A stretch of 64,000 nt of DNA from Salminus brasiliensis. Its lineage: Eukaryota > Chordata > Actinopteri > Characiformes > Bryconidae. Positions 36,230 through 46,817 of the stretch are shown piece after piece. The DNA is taken from assembly GCF_030463535.1 (NCBI RefSeq), contig NC_132901.1, positions 7,486,740 to 7,550,739 on the forward strand. Direction: 5' to 3'. The translations under genes were made by a program, and so were the position numbers. Position 1 is the stretch's first letter, and every line of letters starts with the position of its first letter. The notes under the pieces were generated by a model. That model worked only from the letters and a program-made list of their open reading frames with translations, was not told the origin of the DNA and made no database searches.

Positions 36230-38500
36230 GAATGTTCCTATCACAACCACTGTAAAGAAATCTCTACACTCTGCAGCAGTCCATGTATTTTGTTAGGAAT
36301 ACAGACCACACCATGTGCGGTTTAACAAGGGGGAAGTGGGAGTCTCTAAGGTTTTCTGTGGATGCATCATTTAGCATCTTATTGTCCTAATTATTCATAT
36401 TAAGTAGATGGCCATTTTGGCTTAGCCAAGTCCTGCAGGTTTAACTTTTGGGAGAGCCTGATAAATGATTTCTAATAATCATCATAATATTACCCTTTAT
36501 TCCTCTACATACTATATGTTTTTCATATATTGTGTATCCTTTTTCTTTAAGGACCACTTATGGGCAGGTGACAAGATCTTAGTAAGGTCTATCTTAGTAA
36601 GTCACCAGGAGCCACCAGAACAGCTTGCTTTGGCACAGATCCTACAGATTCTACAGAAATCTAGTGGATGAGTGGAGCACACTTCCATATATAGAATGGA
36701 GGTTTAAAGAAAGCACATTTCTTTAAAATGTACTTTTTAAATAATTCCCTCCAGTTGACATGACAATAAAATGTACTTTTGTGAAATCATGTTTTTGTAT
36801 GTTTGTACATGTATTCATGATCAACACATAAAAGCATTATTTAAAATGTATTACTTTAAAATTGAGGTTGAGATTGACAAGACTACACTACTGTGGAATT
36901 AATAGGAGTGTGTAGGAAAATACATGCATTTTTATGACATCACTAACACAATTCATTCACAATGGGCTGGCTTTGCAGGTTGATTTCCATTTATGCACTG
37001 TATGGCTTGGGGAGTGAACATGGACTATTTAAGGTATTACATTACCAACATCCTACCACATTCCATAAAATGTAACCATTACATTTCTTTCAACATCTTC
37101 CAAACTATTCTTATCCACTAGAGTTCCATATTTATGCAGTTTTTGTAATCATGCATTTAGGATTGTTATATTTCATAGGCTGTGTTCCGAATGGCTGCTC
37201 TTGTATCTTATTCCACAGCAAGTTGCAACCTCACAGTTAGTAACACAACATAAACTTATAGCTTATTAATGAGTGGTTTGAGCGGAAATACTGCTGCCTT
37301 CAAGTCTTCCTCAGAAGTTCCCACATACAAGAGATCAAGTGGTTTTGACAGGGAACAAGAATGTCACCCTGGGAAAAAGCTTTAATGTTTACTCTTGTTT
37401 TTCTGTTGCCAATGAGACAACGTTTATTTTGCATTATTGCAATCAAGTGAAGAGCAGAGGATGCATAGGGGAGCAATGTTTTTATCCTGTAGGAAACGTT
37501 GCATAGCACATAGCTGTGCACTTTGTAGTCATCCACCTGGCTTTCTCCCTCCCACTCTTGTTTAATCAATGTAAAGAAAAATACTTCCAGGATATTGTAT
37601 AAAATTTGTGGGCACCACTCCTACCACCTCAAGTTAAGGTGAGAGATCTGTCATAATCACAGCCTTAAATGCTCTGCCCAAAACAGAAATGGAGTGTCTG
37701 AGACTGAGAGCTTTTTTACATATATTCATATGCAAATACGTTATTTTTTGGCAATCAAAAAATGGCAATGTATTCTATGACTGGACTTTATGACTGGAGG
37801 TTAAAGGGTATGTTTGAATACTTTAAGACATACATACTACATCAAACTCATTTTCTAGAATAGTGATTCACTTTTTCATACTATGAGTCTATCCCCTGAC
37901 TCAAAATGTATTGTGTGACCAACCTTTTACAGGCATGGATGCTGTTCTGACTCCACCTCATCATGTCTATGCCAAAGACAAACAAATGCTATCGCATCAA
38001 GAGTGTTCTTCACAGGAGTTTTCAATGCAGCAGAACCTTTTTTTATGTATTTATTTATTTGTTTAATATATTCCTTTAGACACTTTTTCTATCATTTGAA
38101 ACATCATTATATTGTGTCAAAAAATATAAATAAAAAACAAACACAAAAACTATGATTATCTTGAGTATATTATTTGCTTCGTTCCGTCAACTATATATAG
38201 CTGATGATATACTTAACTTTTATGAAGAGATATGATGCAAAAAGAACTATTAATAAAATATATATTTTTTAAACCTGATACACATTTTTCATATTATATA
38301 AACAAATAATAATTGTTTTTATATGCTATTGATTTATTTAATATTGTATTTATTGCACATCATTGAATTTAAAATCTAACTAACTGTAAATGTTCTAATT
38401 AAAACTTATTAACACTTCTTTTAAAACTCATTCAAAAGCAGCTGAATTGACTGAATTGTTCAATAGACATTTGCTCCGAATCACTTCTGGGCTCTACTGG
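36230..38500. other. intergenic between annexin cluster and uchl1, no gene seen
   Basis: AT-rich sequence with no exon-like coding, no RNA gene and no clear transposon recognised. A TA run ends at about 36224. Confidence 0.5.
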
Positions 38501-38509
38501 TAGCTTCTA

Positions 38510-38854
38510 GAATCATCTGACTGCGGATCGTTCTATTTCCACAGCGCGTGACAAGAGCTGGCTGTTGTTATTTAAACTCTGTAAATTCCGTTTCTTCTTC
38601 TTTCCATTTTTTGGCATTTCTTCGTTCTCGAGAGAAAGCAAAAAGTCCAGCGCAGGAGCCTCAAGACGAGATTTGTGAGTTCAAACACACGCACGCACCC
38701 CTTCAAATGTGGAGAAATGGAACATGACCGGTCGCATATGAACCGCGTGCACTAACGGATGATAATATTTTTTTCTCTGTCGTTTAGCTAGATAGCTTAG
38801 CATTTACCTGAGAGGAGCAAGTACCGCCTAACGTTACTTCAGAATCCTGCGATC
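38510..38854 (+). promoter_or_regulatory. uchl1: promoter and 5'UTR region of uchl1
   Basis: A locally more CpG-containing stretch (GATCGTT, GCGCGTGAC, TCTCGAGAG, CCAGCGCAGG) precedes the uchl1 start codon. A CTCGAG E-box-like site lies near 38627. The start site and any 5'UTR intron (a possible donor GATTTGTGAGT near 38670) are not established. Confidence 0.4.
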
Positions 38855-41800
38855 ATGGAATGGAAACCTATGGAAATAAACCCGGAGGTTTGTTGTCCGT
38901 TTACCTCTCGCTACTTGCTTCACTGGAAAATGCAGTATTCACTTTCCCTGCGCAAAAAACCCGTTTACTGTTATTAATTGGATTGGGTTTTTTCTCTGTG
39001 TGTGTTTTGTCGTTGCAGATGCTGAATAAGGTGGGTAGCTGAGTCATTGTCGCCGAGGACTGGCGAAGCTGTGTCTCCTGTCTTTTTTTCCTGCTGTCTG
39101 AGATGTTCACAGTGATGTGGTGATGCGGTCCAGGCCTTGCTTGTTGCACAATAGATGGGCGTAGGCTCGCCACTTTCTACCTGCTGAGAGACAGAACAGA
39201 AACGTTAACGGGCAATTTAGCGTAGTTTAAGCATCAGCAGCCTCCGTTTAGTGCTGTTCGTTTCAGCTAGGTCCCAGGATTTGCACACATTCCACTGCTT
39301 TTCATAACTGGTCCATTTGAAATGTAATCTGTAAATGGTCTAGTTATAATAAATTAGGCCTTGACTACACTGTGATTTATTGAAAGTGATTTGCCCAGGT
39401 TTTAGAGTAATTTGTGAGGTAATTTTGTCTGTAACCTTAACTGATGACATCATTATGTGTGTTATATGGGGATGACGGTGCAGTCTTTGTTTGTGTCTGA
39501 TGCTGACCGCTTGAGCAGGTGCTGGGTAAGCTGGGTGTGGGAGCAGACTGGCACTTTGTGGACGTGCTGGGTTTGGAGGATGAGGCTTTGTCTGGGGTGC
39601 CCACGCCCTGCTGCGCCTTGATGCTGCTGTTTCCTTTAACACAACAGGTATGCGTACACACACAAGATGCAGTACTTGTAAATTCAAAAAATTGTGTGTG
39701 GGGTTTTTATATAAATTCAGAATTTTAAACTGGCAGTTTTTTTTACATACAATTTCAGGATGCCGTGACTAGCAGAAATGCTACAAGATTTGGTGTGAAA
39801 TGTTTGACTGTGAAGGTTGAAGGTTAAGAAGGTGCTTATGTTATCCTGTGAAGTTTGAGATACAAGGTTTTTGTGTCTCTTATGATACATTTTGGTTTTT
39901 ATTGTATATAAATATTAAAAATAAAGGCACCCATCTTTGGGCCAAGTCTAACACAGAATCTATTATTGCTATATGCTAACTGGACACATTGACATTAAAG
40001 GTCAGCAAATCTGACTGAGCATATAATATTTTAAGAGTGTGACTGTATTATACTGGCATCATGGATTGCTTATGTGTCAGAAATGCAGATTTGTGTTTTT
40101 GTTTTAAATGGAGAGGCACCAATATTTTATGTGCATATGTTAAAGCTTTTTATGTATGTATGTATGTGTGAGAGAAATTAAGACAAAAATCACCCTGAAT
40201 AATATTTATTATATAGAAAATATTGTCTCTTGTTAACAAATGTAGTGTAATCAATAAAATACATCAGCTCCTTCAGCGTGCAATGGGGGTGGCCAAACCT
40301 ACTTTGTCCTTAATCTATGTAGACAGATTTCAGCCTTTTAGGGCACTTATAGCTATAGCTTATATTCTTATATACAGCTAATTTATTTTACTCCCCTGCA
40401 TCTCTCAGCATGAGGAGTTTCGCTCCAGTCAGTCAGTGGATGGCTCTAAGGATGTCTACTTTCTGAATCAAACTGTGGTGAACTCCTGTGGAACTGTGGG
40501 ATTGCTTCATGCTGTGGCCAACAATCAGGATAAGATGAGTTTCGGTCAGTACCATCACAGGCCTACACGCAAGAAATGAGTCATTTGATGTATGCTTTTT
40601 TTTATGTTATATGTTCACGGTCCTTTGTGTACTGGCCAGGATATAATGCAGCTCTTTTAAAGCTTACAAAAATTTTCCCATACATGCCTTAAATGGTTAA
40701 ATTACATTTAATTATTATTTTGGCCCACAGAAAATGGCTCTGCCTTAAAGAAATTTCTAGAAGAAACTGCTGGAATGTCCCCTGCTGATCGTGCCAAACA
40801 GCTGGAAAAAAATCAGGTACCGTTCAATATCAACTGTGAAATAAGAGCCTGTTAACTGGTAACCCTAACTTGTCTTGTAAATTGAATCCTTCAGATCAAG
40901 TCACCCTTTTTTTTCCACTACAAAGGTCTGACAGCAGGTGGTGCCAATTTCATAGAGAAGAGCTCAAACAGGAACTGTAGTACACCATTTAAATGACCAA
41001 TATAATGTTTTGCTTTAGATTACAACGATAAATGGTAGATGGATAATGTCTAAGTTAACTATAAATGCAGACCACAGACCACATGCACCCCCACTTTTAT
41101 CTTTCTTCACTTGCAGGCAATCCAAGAAACTCATGATGAAGTTGCAGCTGAGGGACAGTGTCGTGTAAGACCGATTTGATTTACATTACAAAATGCATTC
41201 TCAGTAACTTTCTTTAACTTTGTTATTAATTTGTTTGCTTGTTAGTGAGCCACAGTGCTATTGTACGTTACTACGTTTGAAATTTGGAAAGTAAGGCAAC
41301 ACAATTGAAATAGTTATTGTTAAGTAGTGATGATGATGATTATTATTATTATTATTATTATTTATTTATTTTTATATTTACAGCCAGAAGCAGATAAGGT
41401 GAACTTTCACTTCATCACCTTTGTCGACGTTAATGGTCAACTTTATGAGCTCGGTAGGTTGTCTAATACATTGTGTGGTCATTGCTGTGTAGTAGGAGAA
41501 GAGAGATAAAGAGATATTAAATTGAAAAACATCACTGTAATTTGACAATGCTGCAGGAATACCTAGTTAAAATAATATTATCTGGATGGCCAATCAAGTT
41601 TATCTGTATAGCGCTTACAACTGGTATTGTTGGTAAAAAGACAAGAAATTAATCTAAAAATATATTAAAAAACCAAAGACCCCCTGTAAGTAAGCCAAAG
41701 GTGATGTCCTGTTACCGTTAATTAAGAGAGGGATGCCTTTCAAAGAGATCCTAAAAAAGTGATAGCTTGCAATGAACGGAGACTGTCCCTTGCAGTGTTT

Positions 41801-42665
41801 TGTTTTCCAAACCAACCTTTAACGATACTCCAGATGAGCAACATTTGGCTCCATCCCTACATGAAGTTGTGCTGGAGGGGGAAAAAAATCTGGACCTTCT
41901 TTGTGGTCTCTGAGGAGCAGTTAGTGAACCACTGCTTTAAAGAATATTTCTTAAGTGGTTCCTGTCACTAATTTGCCCATATGTACACCAAATGCAATCG
42001 GTTAATCCGTGAAAACAAGACCTTGTGCAGCTTTATTTGCCTGCGACATACTCCCTTGATCAGTCCCCCCCAGTGGGTGGTTGTATCCCAGCATGTGTAG
42101 TAAAAAATTTGATGTTTTGGCTCACAGGTCCATGTCCATTTAGGTAATATACTGTATGTAATGTGTGTTTGCTTGCAGATGGCAGAATGGAGGGGCCTGT
42201 GAAACATGGTTCAACAAAGCCAGACAGCTTTGTTATGGTACTCTTATTTTCTGTATTATTACTTACACATCATAGAAATTGATCCATTACAAGTTTAAAA
42301 ACATGGAGCTGTGCATTAGTGACTTCAGCTAGTTAAATGTTGCATTGTTAAGCCAAAAAAAAAACTATGTTTTGTGTATGTATTTTAAGCCATGATTGCC
42401 AAAAAAACATTTTACAACATAAGAGATCATCTCATGAACACCACAGTGGTTTTAATACTTTCTTTAATAAAACGTTCTGTGGAGTCCGGTGTGTTGGGCA
42501 TTTCACATTGGCTTTAAACTTGTTCAGCCAATCAGGTTTTGGCACCAGCAGAAATTGATTGTAATGTTTTCCTTTTCGTAGGATGCTGCAAAGGTGTGCC
42601 GTGGCTTTACTGAGCGAGAGAAGGGAGAAGTGCGATTCTCAGCTGTGGCTCTATGCAAGGCCTAA
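38855..42665 (+). CDS. uchl1: ubiquitin C-terminal hydrolase L1 (218 aa)
   Basis: Nine coding exons: 38855-38887, 39019-39030 (12-nt microexon, MLNK), 39519-39647, 40409-40544, 40731-40816, 41117-41164, 41384-41453, 42179-42237, 42582-42665 (stop TAA). All splice sites are GT/AG, and 657 nt encode 218 residues. UCHL1 is a cysteine protease that removes small adducts from the ubiquitin C-terminus and stabilises free ubiquitin, mainly in neurons. The peptidase C12 active site is complete: oxyanion Q79 and nucleophile C85 ([11 protein letters not shown]), general base H157 (KVNFHF) and D172 (YELDGR). The start [11 protein letters not shown] matches the family N-terminus. The C-terminus ends ALCKA, one residue shorter than the human ALCKAA end, so a CaaX box is lacking. 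The next gene, limch1, is the same neighbour as in human. Confidence 0.97.
41585..41640 (-). mobile_element. LINE tail scrap in uchl1 intron 7
   Basis: TTATCTGTATAGCGCTTACAACTG is the reverse of the LINE 3' end phrase (AAGCGCTATACAAATAAA) seen at 1010-1503. Similar scraps occur at 55190-55235. Confidence 0.5.
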
Positions 42666-43850
42666 AGATGACCAAAACTGCAAGACTGCGTGAGGAGCAA
42701 CTGACCAAAAAAATAAAAATAAAACACAACTTCACTGTCCCTCCCTTTCAGGCCAGAGCACACAAGTCCTGCACAGTCTACCCAAAACCGCCTGTCTGCC
42801 TGCTGGTGAATCTCAACACTGCTCTTTCTTTAACTATCTTTGCATTTCAATCTGCCACAACTGCCAAGCTTTTGTTCCTGCTCTTGGTATGTTGTATTTG
42901 TAGTTTTTTGCACAAGTGCCTTATTGGGCACAAATGTCCCTTTTTTTTTTTTCCCCCCCTGTTTTAAATAAGTAATGTCAAACTTGTGATCTTAAAGGTG
43001 GCTAGTTTGGATTTCATGTGTACAGTTCATCTGGGTGTAATCTGGGTTGTGTGATCTGATGTGCAGTACTGGGTTTAGTTGTGATGTTAATAAGAGATCA
43101 CATTGAAGTTGCTGTGATGCTGTTCTGTTTAATTCCAGAACTTTGTTGCCTCTTTAAGCTCAAGCACTTAGCGTGTGTGTGAACGAATGAGTGTGCAGAA
43201 GCAGATGTTTTTTGTTTCCCTTTGATCGCACACAGAGAATCTGTCTCCATTGCTGTTGCTGTTGTTTATGGCATTGAAAATAAAATGGGTGATTCACTGG
43301 AGAGTGATTCTTATGTTGTTTGCTTCAAGAGACAGGATTGACCTGGATTCAGTGATCTGCAGCTCTGAGCTGTTCATCTTCAAGCCATGTCTATTAATTT
43401 TATATGCAAATAAGGTCACATGGGCAGGCAAATGTGACCAGCATTATAAAGTAGTTTGTTCAGTGTGGGTTATGTTAAATATAGAGCTACACTTGCACTG
43501 TAGCTATATGTATTTTTTACAATGTTTGGGGGGAGGGGCACTGTCTTTTGCTTATAAACAATTGAATCAGCATTAAGCTAAATTAAATCCTTGTTCTGAC
43601 TATTTTCATGCAAGTAAAATATAAACATCAGTATGAACATTAAAATGTACTGTTTCTGTAGAGAAACTACAAAAATTATGAATCCTTATGAATTAATTAA
43701 CTGAAAACCAACACGTACGTATATCTGCGTATACAGCTTTGCCCATTCATGTTTCATAATCTAGTCTTGTAACTGTTGGTGCTGCACTATATAAAAGAAG
43801 TGTTTCTCTTTGGTAATGCTATGCTTTAATAAAGGCTGGTGTTGTTATAT
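42666..43850 (+). other. uchl1: 3'UTR of uchl1
   Basis: No gene-like coding follows the stop. A clear AATAAA signal is at 43828-43833, followed by a GT-rich stretch (GGTGTTGTTATATGTATAG). Earlier AATAAAA motifs at about 42707-42722 could give a much shorter 3'UTR, so the extent is uncertain. Confidence 0.5.
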
Positions 43851-44219
43851 GTATAGTATGCTTGAGAAGTATTGGACATGCAAACCATATTGAGGCCTAC
43901 ATGTCTTAATGGCCATTCACCTCCAGGGTTCGCTGTGGCCATTAGAAAGCTCCTACTGAAGTATATTCATCCTCTACAACACAGATCCTTATGAAACGTT
44001 TACAGTAAGCAGAGTCGGTGAGGTTATTGTAAAGTGGTAAGAAATAAGGAAAAATGAACATGGTGAAACAGCAAAAAGAAACCAAGAATGTGAACTGTCA
44101 GAAAGAAAGAGCATCAAAGGCAAAAGGAAAAGACAACCAACAAAAGAGGGTAAAGGGGGGAGAGGTACGGAAAATCAGTACTGAGTAAGATAGAAAAAGG
44201 ACAGAAAAACAGATTAAAA

Positions 44220-46410
44220 CTGGCAAAAAGAAAAAAAAATTATACTTATAGAGAGAAAGAGACACTAATCTGGAACATATACTTAGAAAGAGATAGACAT
44301 GTAGAGGCAGAGACAAACTCTTTTTCAATCTCTCTCACTGAATGAAAAATTAAAATATTCAACAGAAAATTCATAGTCAGTCTCTAACCACTACAGTTAA
44401 TGTTGATGAATGGTGCACCAGCTTTAATGCACGCTTGGACTATTTTCATCCGGTTACTGAAAAGAACTTGGTTAGCATAAGCGTACTAGATCCTATTCCA
44501 ACGCAGCTGTTTTAACAGGTTCTGCCTAGGGTCATAGAACCAGTAATGGTCATAGTAAACATATCCTTCAGCATTGGCTACATATCATGCCCATTCTCAA
44601 AAGGCCTAAGCTTGAGCCCCATGAGCTTGGTAATTATAGACCAATATAAAATCTTTCCTTCATTGCCAAGATCCTAGAAAACGTACTGTTTCAGCAAATG
44701 TACACCTACCTCCACAACAACAGCATTTACAAGGTCTTTCAGTCTGGATTTAGACCCAACTAAAGCATTGAAACAGCTTTACTAAGAGTCACAAATGACC
44801 TACTTTTTTCATTTGATTTCATTTTGCTGCACTACTATTCTGGTGCTGCCTTTGACACCACAAATCATGCAATTCTGCTTAATAGGCTAGAAAATACTGT
44901 AGGAATTAAAGGATCTCCCATCACTTAGATCTTTAGATCTTATCTGACAGATTGCCACCAATGTGTTTACTGAAATAATAATAATACTCTCATTACACAA
45001 AAGTCAATTATGGTGTTCCTCAAGGGTAAATCCTGGGTCTATTACTGTTTATTCTTTATATGCTGCTAAAATAATCCGCAAACATGGTATTGACTTTCAT
45101 TGCTATGCCGATGACACACAACTTTACTTATTAACCAAACCAAATGAGGACACTTGTCTTAATAAAATAACAGACTGTCTTTGGACATTAGATGACTTAC
45201 AACCTTCTTTTGCTTAATCCAGATAGAAAAAGATCTTACTTATTGATCCCAATATTAATAAATCCAAAATGCTAATATTGCTGTAAATCTAGATGGATTC
45301 TCAGTCAGCACCACTGTATGAATTTAACATTTCACTCAAATTTTCATCTTTCATGGCTTGATGACCAATTTGCCATATTCTCTTAATTTAGTATTGTTTT
45401 ATTGTGTTTTTTTTCCTCTTTTGCTTTTTTATGGAAGGATGGGTTCCCCTTTTGGAATTTAGGTTCTTCTTAAGGTTCACTGTTGCCACTGGCTTGCTCA
45501 AAAGAGGCTCGGACTCGGATCTCTGTAAAGCTGCTTTGTGACAACAATTATAAACACTTAAAGAGGAATAGATAAATAGAAACAGAGAGACACTTAAAAA
45601 CAGAGATAGATATTTAGAAACAGAGAAACAAAGAGACTCTTAGAAACAGAGACCACTAGAAATAGAGATAAAGACACTTAGAGAGATATTACACTTAGAA
45701 ACAGAGAGACACTTAGAAACAGAGATATAGACACTTAGAAACAGAGACAGACAGACACTTAGAAAGAAAAAACACGAGAAACAATTCAATTTAATTCAAT
45801 TATATTAATATAGCGCTTTTTACAAAAAAGGTTTACAACAAATGTCACAAAGCAGCTTTACAGAGCTCTGGGCCCAAGCACTCTTTTGAGCAAGCTAACA
45901 CATAGAGACACTTAGAATCAGAAAAGACAGATACTTAAAAGATACAGATACAAAGCGATAAACAATAGTAAAAAACAGATAGACATTTAAAAACAGAGAG
46001 AGAAATTGAAAAAAAAAAAACTGAGAGAGACATTTAGAGACAATCAGAGACAGATAAAGATAAAGAGATGAATATACAGTTAGAAAAAGAGAAAAACTTA
46101 GAAACAGAGATATTGACAATTAGAAACAGAAGGAGACACTTAGAGGAAAAATAAATAGGCATATAGAAACAGAAATACATTTAGAAACAGAAAGAGACAT
46201 TATAGAAACAAACAGAGAAATAAATATACAGTTAGAAACAAAGGTAGATCAACATTCAGAAACAGAAAGATGGACATTCTGAAACACAGAGAGACTTTGC
46301 AACAGAGAGATATATAGAAACAGAGATCAACAATTAAAAGTAGGGAGAGTTTTCGAACAGAGAAATAAACACTTAGAAACAGTGAGAGGAAGATATAACA
46401 GAGACTGTCC
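44220..46410. repeat. degenerate tandem array, unit about ACACTTAGAAACAGAGA
   Basis: From 45556 to about 46410 variants of ACTTAGAAACAGAGA recur roughly every 17-25 bases, with many substitutions and indels. A few more units lie at 44225-44310, on the other side of the LINE, suggesting that the LINE inserted into the array. A 3' LINE end in reverse orientation (45783-45900, ATAGCGCTTTTTACAAA and CAAAGCAGCTTTACAGAGCT) interrupts the array. Translations of the array are low-complexity and not genes. Confidence 0.75.
44440..45560 (+). mobile_element. degraded LINE with reverse-transcriptase remnants (L2-like)
   Basis: Plus-strand frames carry non-LTR reverse-transcriptase motifs: AKILENVLFQQMYTYLHNN (about 44670), VFQSGFRPN, a YGVPQGSILGPLLF-like block (about 45008-45050) and CYADDTQLYLLTK (45100-45140), which keeps the catalytic YADD. 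Internal stops and gaps interrupt it. It ends in the same 3'UTR type as 1010-1503 (GGATGGGTTCCCC, CTGCTTTGTGACAACAATTA). It is not active. Confidence 0.85.
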
Positions 46411-46423
46411 AAACTCAGAGGTC

Positions 46424-46426
<3 letters not shown>

Positions 46427-46471
<45 letters not shown>
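46427..46471. repeat. (AG)n microsatellite just upstream of the limch1 promoter
   Basis: About 22 perfect AG units at the edge of the degenerate array. Confidence 0.95.
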
Positions 46472-46473
<2 letters not shown>

Positions 46474-46479
46474 TATTGC

Positions 46480-46817
46480 CTGAACTCCTCCATTGTCCTT
46501 GTGCATTCCTTTCTCTCTGTGTGCACGCTCTCGTCAGGCATCAGCAGCAGCTCGCGCTCGTCCCGTATTGGCTGATCCGGCGGTGTGTGTGTGTGTGTGT
46601 GTGTTTCTGTATGTGTGTCTCATATTTTTAGCGCTGCTCGGCCTGCCAGTGCAGGGCTCGCGCGCTCGCGCCGCTCTTGTCTCGCATCAGCAGTAGTCGC
46701 AGTAGGACTGTAGGGTTGGAGGCGTGCTGCGCAGGAGGCTTTCTCTCAGGACATTTCCGAGGACAGTGGAGCTAAAAGCTCGAACGGACCGGAGGCGTCG
46801 TTCACGCCTGTCTGGAA
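46480..46817 (+). promoter_or_regulatory. limch1: promoter and 5'UTR of limch1
   Basis: A GC- and CpG-rich stretch before the start codon (TCGCGCGCTCGCGCCGCTC-like at about 46660-46680), with an inverted CCAAT box (GTATTGGCTG, about 46563-46572) and a short GT run. No TATA box is evident, so a CpG-island type promoter is likely. Confidence 0.55.

Noticed and set aside
45556..46410. CRISPR-like repeat array
   Set aside because: Repeat units are degenerate and contiguous, without uniform unique spacers, in a vertebrate genome; it is a minisatellite-like array.
45895..46412. Open frames rich in S, L, F and Y on the minus strand
   Set aside because: They are translations of the degenerate tandem array, not proteins.
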